The notes: generated from the sequence alone by a model not told the origin. A stretch of 64,000 nt of DNA from Medicago truncatula (GCF_003473485.1 NC_053045.1:61174494-61238493); one strand, 5' to 3'. Shown: positions 10,566 to 24,435, numbered from the stretch's first letter. A program made the numbers and translations.

Positions 10566-13500
10566 ATGGGCATTTCTGTGAGAGATTTGGACCCAGCTCT
10601 CAAGGGAGCCGGACAAAAAGAGTATCCTGTACAAGTTGAAAATAGTGTATTGCATTGTTTACGATTTATTATATTTTCATTCTCATATTAATTCATTCAA
10701 GCTTGATGCTTCATTTAGTTGTGAATGTTTGGTTTCAATTATGCTCGTACACTTTTCAATGCTTTTGCATTCTTCTCCTTAACCATATATAGTGGACTTG
10801 AAATATGGCGTATTGAGAACTTTAATCCAGTTCCCATCCCTCAGTCTTCTCATGGAAAGTTTTTCACTGGAGACTCGTATGTGATCTTGAAGGTAAGTCA
10901 CGTGTTCTCGATGACTTTTCGTTCATATAATGCTAGCCTCATGTCGGTATTCACATTTGCAAGAAACTTGTTTTTTTGTTTATTATTACTGTGTTATATA
11001 GAGATTGATATTTTAAGAAAACAAAACTTATATACAATGCTATCGACATTGTTATTATTGTTCTTATGGGGCTAATGTTAGACTCAAAGAAACTAAGAAA
11101 TGAGGGATGTTTAAACTCAGAGAGACTAAGAGAAATGAGGGTCAAAACTGTGTCCCTCTTCATTCTGATTTCTCATATAAATACAATGCAATTACAAGCT
11201 TTCAAGTTGACTTTCAACCCAATAAATTAGCTAAACTGACATATATACATTTACAGCTAATTATGCTAATTGATAGAATGATTATTTGACTATTTACAAA
11301 TAAATGTGCAATCTTATAAAATTTGATTTGCCATTAATTCCATTGACAGCTAACACTTATATAAGAGAAAATTCTGAAGCTTAGATATTTACACCGCCAG
11401 GTCCTTTGATTGTCGTCATGTATTAAGAAATACAAGGAAAGGGAAATTGTGTTATAAAATAATTCATACAGGAATCTAATTCAACTGGGTCAGTTTTATT
11501 TAATAGGAACTTTTGTTTCCTCATGCTTTTGAGTTTTGGGACAAAATGATGGTTGCAACAATGATTTTCTTCATTTACAACATATAACATTTTGTCTTAA
11601 ATTTAAATATACATGAAGACATTGATGGCTTCTTTTGACAAGTTTTATTTTTCTCTTGTTGAGGAATATAATTTATTAAATCTTTGGTTCAAATCTCAAA
11701 CCTCTATCACTTATTTAGGCTAGATTCACACTATTTGTTGTTCTTTGGTTTTTGTGGATAATGTTGTTAATCCAGTAATTTATAATTTTTCTGAGTTTAT
11801 GGTACTCCCTCATAATAGATTATGCAACAATGTATTTAATCAGTATTAATTTTTTTCTTTTTCTTTATCATCTTCACGTAGACAACGGCATCAAAAAGTG
11901 GTGCTCTGCGCCATGATATTCATTATTGGCTTGGTAAAGACACCAGTCAGGTAAGTTTTATTGTTCGTATATTGTCATCCCCTTTCGCCTGTTTTTAGTT
12001 CACTATTTGTTATAATTTTCCCATTTACTCAATGGTGATCATAACTATAAAATAGGATGAAGCTGGTGCCGCAGCCATCAAAACAGTTGAGTTGGATGCA
12101 GTTCTAGGAGGACGTGCTGTTCAGTATCGTGAAGTACAGGGTCATGAAACTCAGAAGTTCCTGTCATATTTCAAACCATGTATTATACCACAAGAAGGTG
12201 GAGCTGCCTCTGGTTTTAAGCATGTTGAAGCTGAAGAACATAAGACACGGTTGTTTGTCTGCAAAGGGAAACATGTTGTGTATGTCAAAGAGGCAAGTTT
12301 GATATTATTCCCCTGTTATTGATTCATTGAGGTTTGAGACTTGCACATTATTAGTATAGACAATCACACATATATAAACGCTAGTTTCTACCTTTTGATT
12401 AAATATTTATATTGGTTATAGGTTCCTTTTGCTCGATCTTCACTCAACCATGATGATATTTTTATTCTTGATACTGAGTCAAAAATCTTCCAATTTAATG
12501 GTTCCAATTCATCTATTCAAGAAAGGGCTAAAGCATTGGAAGTTGTTCAATATATTAAGGATACCTACCATGATGGGAAATGTGAAGTGGCTTCTATTGG
12601 TAAGTTTACTATTATATTTGGATGTTCTAAAGGTCATTGTTGTGTATCGGATGTTTACATTTGAATTTCCATGAAGAGGATGGAAGGTTGATGGCTGACT
12701 CTGAATCTGGAGAATTCTGGGGTTTGTTTGGTGGCTTTGCTCCTCTTCCGCGTAAAACAGTCAGTGATGATGATAAGACAATTGATTCTCATCCTCCAAA
12801 GTTGCTTTGGTAATATGTTCTTTTAGTTTTTCAGTTGATATATTCATTTACACTGTCAATATATTCCTTTACTTATTAGCAATGATATTTGGATGCAACT
12901 CATTAATGTTTAAGTGTGTTTATAGTTCTCCTCTTTCATTGTTTTAATTCCCCATTTTCTGTAAACTTATGTTGTTTACCAATATAAAAAGGTAGTAAAC
13001 TTACCATTTTAGCCTGAAGTTGCTTAAGTTGATAATTCAGAAGACTTGGAAATAATTCTAATTATTGTGACATCTACACTGAGGAAATTATATCGAAACA
13101 TTAGACTTTATAATACTCTATTTATAATAAAATTATCATTTTTCCAGTGTGGAAAAGGGGAAGGCAGAGCCTTTTGAAACCGATTCTTTGACAAAGGAAT
13201 TACTGGACACCAACAAATGCTATATTTTAGATTGTGGGTTAGAGGTGTTTGTTTGGATAGGACGAAACACATCTCTCGATGAAAGGAAAAGCGCAAGTGG
13301 ATCTACAGATGTAATTTCTCTTCTTTACTTCTCGGTATTGTTGAGCATTTGTTAGGAGTGTTAATGATTATTGGGTTTCTGCTGGTTAAAAACAGGAACT
13401 AGTCAGTAGCACCAATCGACCAAAATCCCAGATAATCCGCGTAATGGAAGGATTTGAAACAGTGATGTTCAGGTCCAAATTTGATTCTTGGCCTCAGACA

Positions 13501-16500
13501 ACTAATGCAGCAATGCCTGAAGATGGCCGTGGCAAGGTAGCAGGTGAGTTTTAAATAAACTTTAATGTAACTAGCCTGAATAGGTTTTTTTTTTTTGTTG
13601 AGGGGTATTCTGAATAGGTTTCTTCAGCATCATTTTCCCTACTGTTATCTTATTCTAATATTGTGTCTTGTTTCCAGCACTTCTTAAACGTCAAGGATTG
13701 GATGTCAAGGGCCTCGTGAAAGCTGATCCAGTAAAAGAAGAACCTCAACCCTACATTGACTGCACGGGACATTTACAAGTACTCGAATACATTTTATATC
13801 AAATAACTCATCGCAACTGATATCTCATGATGCAATTTTTATCAGTATTATATTTAATTTTTCAGTGGTCTTATATCCCCTATGTATTTGATTTCTCTTA
13901 GTGGGAGAATCTTTAGAATTCCAATCACTATATTCTCAAAACTCTACCCCATTCTAAAGATGATCATCAAAATGAGAAACTTAAATGCACAAGAGCTATA
14001 TTCTATCATATGCTTCAAATAGCCAGCATCACACTTCACAGTTCCTACACAAAATGGATGTAGAAATATCAAACTTGGGGCCCTTGTTTTACCTGATTTA
14101 TCTGCTAACTATCAACCCTGGGATAATTTCTTACCGCACTGAATTTTTATTAAAATAAGATCTTGGTGCTGTAGTTTTATCCATTTGTGTTTGGTCCCTA
14201 CTAGACATTGTTCCTAGTCCCTACTTTTTCACTAGTTTGGGTTATATGTTCCACACATAGAAGTATAGGTTCTTAATCGTTTGGGTTTGCCCATACTGTT
14301 TCTACCCAATAAGCCACTGTTCCCCATTTTCCACAAAGGTTTGGTTCCTATAGTTTCCAGTTGGTAAGGTATTGTCCTTTACAGTCCAAAACTAAATCAA
14401 TGGAAACTAAAGGGGCCATAATAAGACTATGTTAGAGATTTTTTCTAGCGATTAAGTTAGGAGCCAGTCAACTGTAAAATGATTTATTTCTCCTACTAGT
14501 GATAGGTATATAACCTCATTTAAGGATTGAAAAAGCTATTCTGAGTAGCGTCCTTTTGGCTTGGTATTCCAATTAATTTTCTCACATTCTACAACATAAG
14601 GATTTAAGGATTCAAAATCTCTTGAGAAATTTCAAAAGACATGTTCTGTACTTATCCTTACTTGGATGAATTGATTGTGATTTTAATAATAGACTTCATT
14701 TCCAACATTTTCTTTTGCTTAATTGTTTATGTTGTTGACAAGTGTTATACCATAACTTCTCAGGTTTGGCGTGTGAATGGTCAAGAAAAAAATCTTCTCG
14801 CAGCCACTGACCAGTCAAAATTTTATAGCGGAGATTGCTACATCTTTCAGTATTCATATCCAGGAGAAGATAGGGAGGAGCATCTTATAGGAACATGGAT
14901 TGGAAAGAACAGTGTTGAGGTGAAAGATTTATAGTATTTTTTTCCAGTTCTTTCTGAATGTGTGTGTCTGTGTTGATTTATTCAATATAAAAATCTCAAA
15001 ATCTGTCTTAAAATATTTATCTGGAGCGGAAACTTATGTTAGTGAATTATAGCTTATCAATTTTATTACACCATACACAAAATTGGTAACTGCTCTGGGA
15101 CCAGGAAGTGTTGAATAAATGCATAAACTAATTTGGTCTTGTTATAAAATTGCATTATCCTGCGTTTCTTACAAGCTCTCTGTTGAAATTAGGATGAAAG
15201 AGCCTCATGTCTTTCACTAGCAAGCAAAATGGTCGAATCAATGAAGTTTATTCCATCTATGGTATTTTTTTTTTCTTAAATTGATATTTTCAATTTGTTG
15301 AGAGATTATTTCTGCTCATTTCTCATGTCCTTACTGATGTTATCCATGTGTAATTGATTGAAGGCTCGTATTTATGAAGGCAGTGAAACAATTCAATTTT
15401 ATTCCATCCTCCAAAGCTTGATTGTTTTTAAGGTTTGTTGGATTTTGATTGGTGTAACTAGAAAAAGCTATTTTATAGCTTGAATTATTTTTTATTTAAT
15501 ACTGGTCATTTATTTCAACTGTCCATCAGGGCGGACTTAGTGATGCATATAAGAATTACATTGCGGAGAATGAAATTCCAGACGAGACATACAAGGAAGA
15601 TGGTGTTGCATTATTTCGCATCCAGGGCTCTGGACCAGAGAGTATGCAAGCTATACAAGTTAACTCAGTATGTCATCTTGTCTGTTTGTAGTGGCCATTC
15701 TAGCCCCTCATTTTGTATGGGCAATTTATAATAAAATAAAAATAATCACAATTTTTCTTTTCATTGTCTTCGTCAACCAGGCTGCTTCCTCCTTGAATTC
15801 CTCTTATTGCTACATACTTCAGAGTGAGTCCGTTGTTTTTACATGGTATGGAAATCTTACAAATTCTGATGACCAAGAACTCGCTGAGAGAATGCTGGAT
15901 TTAATTAAGGTTTGTATGTTTCAAGATACTTATATGTGAAAAATTCGAATAGTTCAAACAAACACCACAATGTTTTTTTTTTCCTAAAAAAACTGACTAA
16001 CATGTTCGCGTTGAACAATTTTATATGTTTGCATATATGTGGTTAAGAAAATATTGAGCTTATTTGACTTCCTTAAGACAAACACTTGTATAAGTGTTTG
16101 AAAAAACATGTAAAAAAGAGATTATGAATCCCCAAGATAACTTGTTATTGCCAAACTTGCCATTGGACTATATGGAATTGCCTCAGTTTTCCAGTGCCTT
16201 GGTTTTGATCCCAGAAGGCATTATTTTCCCAAGCCACATTACCCAGCCCAGAAATTATGCAAAAATATAACTGTGTCTTTATCAACACATATGCTTGCCA
16301 ATTGTCTGCAGCCGGATTTACAATGCAGACCACAAAAGGAAGGTGCAGAAACTGAACAGTTTTGGGAATTGTTAGGAGTGAAAACAGAATATTCCAGTCA
16401 AAAGATTGTGAGGGAAGCTGAAAATGATCCTCACCTATTTTCTTGCAATTTCTCAGAAGGTAAGGACCAATACCTTGTTATCTGGGTAGTTTTGTTTGAT

Positions 16501-19004
16501 ATTCACCCACCCACGCCCATTTCTTCTTGAAGGCAAATAATGACTGACTTATTTATGATGGTTTCTTTCCCTGCCTGATGTCAACATGCAGGAAATTTAA
16601 AGGTGTGTGCACCCATGGATCTGTTCAAATGCACGATTTTTTAATATTTTGTGTTGAGTTGATCCCATCGTATGAAGGAAATGTTTATTTACAGGTGATA
16701 GAGATACACAACTTTTCCCAGGATGATTTGATGACAGAAGATATCTTCATCTTGGATTGTCACTCTCAAATCTTTGTGTGGGTTGGCCAGCAGGTTGACC
16801 CCAAACGTAGAGTGCAGGCTCTCCCAATTGGTGAGGTATAACTGGTTTTGCTTTGGTTGGAACTAACAAACATGCTGGTATAATTTAGTCCCTAATACTT
16901 TCAAGAGTTTTTCATCAACCTAAAATCTTACACCTTGGTTATTTGCTCCTCCTTTTAATTTTTTATTGTGGATTTAACTGACATTTTTTTATCGTTAAAA
17001 CACCATTAAGCATTTTAACTGCAAATCTGGCAGAGCTTTTCCTTGTCGAAATCATTGTTTAAAGATCTTAAGCAATTATTGTTTCAAAATTAGCGCACTG
17101 AATGTCTTTTATTCCGTATTAGTATTTCTGAAGTCATATGTGTAATTTATTTTTTGACAAGATCGGAAGTCATATGTATAATTCTTAACTTATTATTTTG
17201 GAAATGTACAGAAATTTCTCGAACAAGATTTTCTTCTAGAAACAATATCTTGTTCTGCTCCAATATATATTGTCATGGAAGGCAGCGAGCCGCCTTTCTT
17301 CACTCGCTTCTTTAAATGGGATTCTGCAAAATCTGCAGTAAGTTTTACAGTGCAATAGCGTAATTATATGACTTCCAATAGTCTTAAAGTTCTGACAATT
17401 GAGAATTCCTTTTTACGGCAGATGCTGGGAAACTCATATCAAAGGAAGCTTGCAATCATGAAAAATGGGGGCACTCCACCTTTGGTTGTAAGTCATCAAG
17501 TCAATGCTGCCTTTACAATCATGAGTATTGCGTTTGTATTATGTGTGTCCAAATCAGACCACACTTGCATGTTGTGTGCTAGCTTAGTGGTGGTGATTGC
17601 CTAGCTTTGTTTTCTGAAGGGACTTAAAATTCAAATCCTCGTTGAGGCGTGCATGGTCTAGTGCCTCCCACTAAATAAATATAATATTGTTCCTAACTTA
17701 TTAAAAAACTTGCATGATATAGACACGAAAATACTCTTCTGACTTTTATCTCAGATGATTTTAACATTACTCTTTGCTCCACTTATACAAATGTAGGGAA
17801 AGCACCTGGTCTTCATATTAATATTTTGATCGTAGAGTAAAGAACCATATTTGCACTAAAAAAACACAAGACCTATTTATTCTTGAAAAATGAAAAGTAC
17901 TCATTTGACTCTAAAAAATTACAGATGTGGATCAAATTAGTCTTTGTTGCGATGGCTTTTAAGGACATATAAAAGACTAATTTAGCCTAACATTTGAGAT
18001 TTTTGACAATCAAATCGATACTTATCATTTACCATAGACTGAAATAGGTCTCGATGTCTGTTTTCAAGAGCAAGTTTGGACTTTCACTCTTCATTTGCAT
18101 TGATATGTTTTGTTACTACATTTTCAGAAACCCAAAAGAAGAGCATCTGTATCTTATGGGGGAAGGTCTGGTGGTTTGCCAGAGAAATCCCAGCGCTCTC
18201 GCAGTATGTCTGTTAGTCCTGACCGTGTTCGTGTGAGAGGAAGATCTCCGGCCTTCAATGCATTGGCAGCTACTTTCGAGAACTCAAATGTTAGAAACCT
18301 TTCAACCCCACCTCCAATGATTAGAAAACTGTACCCAAAATCTAAGACACCAGATTTAGCAACGCTGGCACCTAAATCATCAGCCATATCTCATCTTACT
18401 TCTACTTTTGAACCACCATCAGCACGAGAAAAATTGATTCCTCGGTCACTTAAAGGTATGAGTAGACGAGTTCATTGTGATTTTATTATATGTTAGAATT
18501 TGTTCTTTTGTAAAATGCGTATTCTCTTCTCTGAGCTGCTATGATGTGATGGGAGCACAGATACTTCCAAATCAAACCCTGAGACAAACAGTGACAATGA
18601 GAATTCTACGGGCAGCCGAGAAGAATCTCTTACTATACAGGAAGATGTGAACGAGGGTGAACCTGAAGATAATGAAGGTCTTCCAGTTTACCCATATGAA
18701 AGTGTTAAAACAGATTCTACAGATCCTATGCCAGACATTGACGTGACTAAACGAGAGGTATACTATCATGACAATGTCAACATATAACCTTGTCTTTTTT
18801 TTTTCTTTACTTTATTCTTTACAGGTTAAATGATATAATTAAATTGTGATTTCATTTTCATTCTGACTTGTTTGAGCTTGGGGCATGCAGGCTTATCTAT
18901 CACCTGAGGAATTCCAAGAGAGACTGGGAATGACTAGGAGTGAATTTTACAAGTTGCCAAAATGGAAACAGAACAAACTCAAAATGGCTGTTCAGTTGTT
19001 CTGA
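10566..19004 (+). CDS. VLN4: Villin (actin filament bundling and severing protein), VLN4/VLN5 type
   Basis: Cytoplasmic protein of the villin/gelsolin family that bundles, caps and severs actin filaments. Coding exons: 10566-10621, 10793-10892, 11882-11950, 12056-12292, 12422-12599, 12677-12809, 13148-13310, 13396-13543, 13678-13778, 14764-14919, 15193-15261, 15364-15432, 15530-15667, 15781-15909, 16312-16459, 16592-16602, 16695-16835, 17212-17337, 17422-17487, 18128-18455, 18561-18757, 18891-19004. With all 22 listed segments plus phase checks the total is 2877 nt, 958 aa. Seen: six gelsolin-like repeats (for example [28 protein letters not shown]), a Ser/Arg-rich linker ([20 protein letters not shown]), an acidic segment, and a C-terminal headpiece ([11 protein letters not shown] ... 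[17 protein letters not shown]). The start [18 protein letters not shown] matches plant villin N-termini. Oddities: an 11-bp exon at 16592-16602 and a GC-AG intron starting at 12293. VLN4 versus VLN5 is not resolved. Confidence 0.95.
13576..13621. repeat. Poly(T) micro-insertion with 12-bp direct repeats in a villin intron
   Basis: CTGAATAGGTTT occurs at 13576-13587 and again at 13610-13621. Between them lies a T run followed by GTTGAGGGGTATT. On the other strand the insert ends in CCCCTCAAC followed by A's. This resembles the 3' end of a retroposon flanked by a target-site duplication. Confidence 0.6.
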
Positions 19005-20903
19005 GTCAAGTATACTTAACCACATACTTTTTCCTTGCAGTGGTTTGATGTATAGGATTATTTCTTGTTCATAGCTGCTTCGTATTAATTTTGTAGGGCA
19101 ACAAGGGTTGTTGGTGAGCTTGTCTTTTTGGGGTTCCTTGTTAATCATTTTTTGATTCAAAGTATTTTTGGTGAAGCAATTGAGCTTGCAATAGGAAGGT
19201 TGTATTGATAGTTGAGTTATGAAGTTTGTACAGCAGAGTGTAAAAGCCACTCAACACATTATTTATTTTGGAAATTAAATAATATTCTTTAAAATTATTC
19301 TTCAAGTTCCTTGTGTTTCATGCTAACATTTTCTTGGTATATATATATGTGTGTGTGCGCGTGTGTGCAAGCGTGAGTTTAATGGACATGCACTGTCAAT
19401 GTAAAATAGTCTTACACCGACATGCAAGTCCCTTTTGCAACTCCAATTTAAAAATGACCTCAAAATACTAAACATTAAAGCAGTTGGACCGAAGCGGCTT
19501 TCTCTAGTCAATAAGCTCCCCTTTTTGCCTCAGTTCAATCTCCAGTTAATAGCTCATTTCCTTTGTTTTGTTGCAAGGACTGATGCAGCAGACTTACTCT
19601 AGAAATAAAGAAAATCATTTTATTGTGTTCTGTATAAGAAATGATCATTTTGATCCTTTTTGCATATCACTAGATCATCCTCTACATGGGTTTACACTTT
19701 ACAACGATTACTGTATTTTTAAATAGTATCTATCTAAGTTTGTGAGTGGATCATAACCTTACTTAAAGTACTTATCTGTTTTCTTCTCCTTGTCTAATTT
19801 CTACCTGTTAACGGAGTATTACATAAACCTTTTCTGACAATAACTCCCTCCCCATCCCACATTTAAGAAACCTTCGGTAGCTGGTACATAAATATTTGCA
19901 TTCTTCGGATTTACATCATTAATATTTTTCACTAGTGATTGCTTGTTTAATCTGTTTTTACTCTAATTTATTAGTAATGTATGCAGTGGTGTGGTCTCCT
20001 TTGGATAAGAAAGCAAAGGTTATGGCCGATATTGGTGAAAATGAGTATAATTGCATTATATGAATATATTTCGTCGCATAACATAACATTATATTATAAA
20101 AATTGAATCACGTAATCCTTGAATTACACTGTTCTGTCGTGAAATTCTGAATAGATTAGAAAATAGAAAGGGAAGCCCTTGTTTACAAGGATTTCAATAG
20201 TGTTTGAGGAGAAAATGTTTTTCATTTTCAGATATAGAGTTATACTACACATGTATTTCAGTTGGAGTTTGGAATGATGTCACAGCCCTTAACTCTGCTC
20301 TATCAAATTTTGGTATGGTTACTGTGATTTGATACTTGTCATCTACTACATATACAGTGATACACATTGATCATTCAACAGAAATAAAATAAGTTATATG
20401 CATTGATCCGTTTAAGTATTTCACTAGTCTTTTAGGAAATATTTATCTGCAGGTAGCATGTTGCCACGGCAATGAATGATGAAAGGAATGTATGTGTCTG
20501 TCTTCCAGCAAGTTTTTACATTCATGTTCCATTTAAACCTCCTTGATTAAAGTAGCCAACTGTTATGGAAAATCGAAATTAAAGCCTACAATTTAGCAGA
20601 TTTTCATATTGGGTTGAATGGGCTAACTACAATTCAGGAGATTGTTTATTTATTTTATTTTTTCATGCAATGCATGTATATCTTTGAAAAATATTTATAA
20701 GATCATTTATAGACTTGTAGTAACAAATGTTAGTCAACAATGTAATATTATATATCAATAATTGTGATTTGATTGATAATATGTAAAAAATTACACTGCA
20801 AGTGTAGACAGACATATTCAATCAACCAAGTAAAATCCTTACAGTAACAAGGAAGTTCAAATTTATATATTTACAAAAAAAAAAAAAAAGATCTCAAAAG
20901 AAC
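19005..20903. other. Intergenic, villin 3' UTR to tRNA
   Basis: The first ~250-300 bp are the likely villin 3' UTR. The rest is AT-rich. A TATATATATGTGTGTGTGCG simple repeat lies at 19339-19360, followed by sequence with inverted CACTGTCAATGTAAAA-type phrases that could be a small MITE remnant. No gene is supported. Confidence 0.5.
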
Positions 20904-20974
20904 GCCGTCTGTGGGGATCGAACCCACGACCACGTGGTTAAAAGCCACGCGCTCTACCACTGAGCTAAGACGGC
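20904..20974 (-). tRNA. tRNA-Lys (anticodon UUU)
   Basis: The reverse complement forms a complete cloverleaf of 71 nt without CCA. The acceptor stem is GCCGTCT with AGACGGC. The D arm is GCTC with GAGC. The anticodon stem is CGTGG with CCACG around the loop CTTTTAA (anticodon TTT). The T arm is GTGGG, TTCGATC, CCCAC. The internal promoter boxes TAGCTCAGTGGTAGAGCG and GGTTCGATCC are intact. Downstream on the same strand, T runs of four or more at about 20900-20875 can terminate RNA polymerase III. There is no intron. It decodes AAA/AAG lysine codons. Confidence 0.97.
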
Positions 20975-22818
20975 TTCTGTTCACTTTTTCCAACATTTAT
21001 TTAATTATTTCTATCTATTAAATTTGACAACAGACAAAACGCTGTATGAAACTATTGAAGGTGTAACAATTTTATAGAAGGAATATTATGTTACATTTCT
21101 GTATTTTTGTTTTGTTGAATAAGCTCTGAACATGGTGGTGACACAACAGTCAACAGGTAATGTAAGGCTTAATATATTTGATGAGTGAATTTCTTTCATT
21201 CTAAAACCACACACTACTACAGCTAGCTAGTGGGATGACAATTTGATTGATAACGATGATATTATGAGTTAAGCGCAAGTCATGGTGAAAATCCATGCAT
21301 CACCTCGTGGTACCATAATTATTAATACATTAATTAGCTTATCTGTTGTTCATTTATGCTGGCTTATACTCATATATGTGTCATCTTGCATGTGCATGGC
21401 TACAATATATATATGCTAATCATTTTGCTTGTGGCTAGATGATGATGATTATTATAAATAAATAAATAAAATTATGGTAGAAGGAGTACAATATTGCTGC
21501 AAAGAAGAAAAAAACAGAGAAGGAATTCAAAGATGACTCGTACCAAAATATAACAAGATGGAGGAAGTACACCAAGAGAGACTAGGACGAAAAAAAAAAA
21601 GGACAATATATTAGAGGATTCTTGAAAGCTTTGTAGAACCAAAGAAGAGTAATTAGTTTCTAACCACATGTAATTCCAATGTTTCAGAATTGTTTGTTTG
21701 TGAGATGAATATGCTAGCAGCATTCTTATTAGGTGAAATACACATGAATCAGACCACTTTATTGTGATATATTCTTTGGTTGGATCCACGTGTATTTCAC
21801 TCAATGAAAGAGTGAGTACGTGTTCAAAAAAATTGTGTGCTAAAATGAATGTTGCTAGCATTGATTACCATGAGATATGATCGAACATTTTGCAAATAAA
21901 ATTAACCACAATTTTGAAGTTTATTAACTATCAACCAAGGTTTAAAAAAAAATAAAAAAATCAATTAACCACAATTTTGAACATCATTAATCATATTTTT
22001 TTTAGGTGTCCAAATATGCATATACAAATAAAAATTTGTCTACAAAGGCAAGTGTTTCACCTATTTAACACAAAGTTAAATAGACGTCCCATTGTGAAGT
22101 GAAGAAATTAGAGGTGTTTGTAGCGAACGGGGATTATGAACCCTACACTCTCTCTTTACTATTTTGTTATGTGTATACATATTGAACCCATCTACGTAAC
22201 CTTAAAAACATATTTAAACTGCATTAACCATTTAAAATTGTTGTTAAATTTTGATATCAAATTTAAGTATGAAAATGCCATTTCTCGTCTCTAAACTAGT
22301 AGAGGGATGAGAGGGAGGAGTGGCCGTGGGAGTAGTACTTTTGTGAAAATACAATATATATTTTTTTCTCCTAGTGAGTTCATAAATTAAGTTTTCTTTG
22401 TTGTCATGAACATGCACATCCTTGGTCGTGCATACCAACCACCCCATATTATAATAGTAAACTCTGGCTGCCCAAGCAGTTTAGTTTAGATGCTTCACGC
22501 AATATACTATGTTACTCTAATAGTCTTCAAATTTTTAAAGTCTTTTTGGTACTTTGTCAATATTGTAACCCCAATCATCCTTTAGTCCATAACATAGCAA
22601 TATGACACATACTCTTAAATAAAAATTATATCACTCTAGCCAGACTGTCCATGTAACAGACTTTCGTTTTGATTCTCATCAATCAATTATTCTTTAATCA
22701 TGCCCCTTCAAAAGTGTAACCCTTTTTTATTTCTTATTAATTTTTTAATTACATGTCAATTATACAATATTTTATTTTATTGCATAAGCTAGCTCAAGTT
22801 AGTGCCATATTAACTAAC
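20975..22818. other. Intergenic, tRNA to peroxidase
   Basis: AT-rich sequence with several poly(A) and poly(T) runs. I see no coding frame with family resemblance on either strand. The last few hundred bases are the presumed peroxidase promoter. Confidence 0.5.
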
Positions 22819-22826
22819 TATAAATA
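22819..22826 (+). promoter_or_regulatory. TATA box of the peroxidase gene
   Basis: TATAAATA lies 51 bp before the peroxidase ATG, which would give a leader of about 20 nt. It is the best-placed TATA motif in this window. Confidence 0.6.
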
Positions 22827-22876
22827 ACTGTGTTGCAAACAACAATTGTAGCAACAAAACAGAACATTCATTAGCA

Positions 22877-24206
22877 ATGGAAGCTCCAAGCTTTGTCTTC
22901 TTGTCATTGCTTCTTCTCCTCACAGCTACTACAAGCTCAGCTCAACTCACTCGTGGTTTCTATAACAATGTATGCCCCAATGTCGAACAATTGGTTCGTT
23001 CTGCCGTGAATCAGAAGTTTCAACAAACATTTGTCACTGCTCCTGCCACTCTTAGACTTTTCTTCCATGATTGTTTTGTCAGGGTATGTCTGTAATTTAC
23101 TTCTCATTTCATTATTTTCTTATTAATTAAACATTAATGAGAAATTTGTGCATGTTTATATGCTAAATAGATACTTGCTTTTACAGGGTTGTGATGCTTC
23201 GATTTTGCTTGCAACTCCGAAGGCAGAGAGGGAACATCCTGATGATATATCACTAGCTGGTGATGGTTTTGACACGGTGGTTAAGGCCAAGGCAGCAGTT
23301 GATAGGGATCCTAAATGCCGAAACAAAGTCTCTTGTGCTGATATTCTCGCTCTCGCAACTAGGGATGTTGTCAATTTGGTACCATTCATTTCATGACTTT
23401 CTTTAATAGATTCTTGTAGTTGTAGTATTTGTAATTCACTTACAAGGAAAACTTTGTGCATATTTACAAACTATTAATAAGAACATTAGTTTAATAGAGT
23501 CTACCAAAATAGTTTAACTAGTACAATATTGTAGGCAGGGGGGCCATTTTATAATGTTGAATTGGGAAGGCGTGATGGGAGAGTATCTACTATAGCAAGT
23601 GTTCAAAGAAGTCTACCTGGCCCTCATTTCAATTTGAATCAGCTTAATAACATGTTTAATCTCCATGGCCTCTCTCAAACGGATATGGTTGCATTATCAG
23701 GTACTGATTAATTTCCTTACCATATAGTATATACTTATTTTTAATTCTATCTATATATGAAAAGTGATGTGTTATATATTATATAATATGTATGTTTAGG
23801 TGCACATACAATTGGATTCTCTCATTGCAACCGTTTCTCAAATAGAATATACGGATTCAGCCCAAGAAGTAGAATTGACCCATCATTAAATTTACAATAT
23901 GCTTTCCAGCTTAGGCAAATGTGTCCTATAAGAGTTGATCCTAGAATTGCAATAAACATGGATCCTGTCTCACCTCAAAAGTTTGACAATCAATACTTCA
24001 AGAATCTACAACAAGGAAAAGGTCTATTCACTTCTGATCAAGTGTTGTTTACTGATTCAAGGTCAAAGGCTACAGTCAACTTATTTGCATCAAATCCAAA
24101 AGCTTTTGAGAGTGCTTTTATTAATGCTATTACTAAGTTGGGAAGGGTTGGTGTTAAAACTGGTAATCAAGGTGAAATTAGGTTTGATTGCACCAGGCCC
24201 AACTAG
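22877..24206 (+). CDS. Class III secretory peroxidase, PRX45/PRX16 type
   Basis: Secreted haem peroxidase that uses hydrogen peroxide to oxidise phenolics in the cell wall. Exons 22877-23083, 23187-23378, 23535-23700 and 23800-24206 join to 323 aa, the usual length and the usual four-exon structure. Seen: an N-terminal signal peptide (hydrophobic [15 protein letters not shown], mature start near QLTRGFY), the active-site motif LRLFFHDCF with Arg60 and distal His64, the haem-ligand motif MVALSGAHTIG with proximal His191, and the spaced cysteines of the family. The insert ending in [17 protein letters not shown] resembles Arabidopsis PRX45 (At4g30170) and PRX16. It lies next to a villin gene here as in Arabidopsis. 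No breaks seen. The natural substrate cannot be inferred. Confidence 0.95.
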
Positions 24207-24245
24207 AAAAAGTAGTAGTACTGTTATGCCATCAATGTCCGGTTC

Positions 24246-24435
24246 GGATTTGGATTCTCTGCATTAATAAAAGCACGCAGTTATATGGAGTAGTCAATCT
24301 CAACCATTGATTCGAGATTGAACTGTTTAAATTACACGTTTATATAATTTGTTTTCAATGGTCTTGACCATTGATTTTGATATGATGGTCGAGATCTGTA
24401 ACTGCGTCACGTGGTTATTCAGGGAATCTATTTCC
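24246..24435. mobile_element. Fold-back element just downstream of the peroxidase gene
   Basis: The left arm begins GGATTTGGATTCTCTGC and later has CACGCAGTTA and TCAACCAT. The reverse complement of the right arm begins GGAAATAGATTCCCTG and later has GACGCAGTTACAG and TCGACCAT. The arms pair imperfectly along most of their length, as in a degenerate MITE. It may lie in or just beyond the peroxidase 3' UTR. The family is not assigned. Confidence 0.55.
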
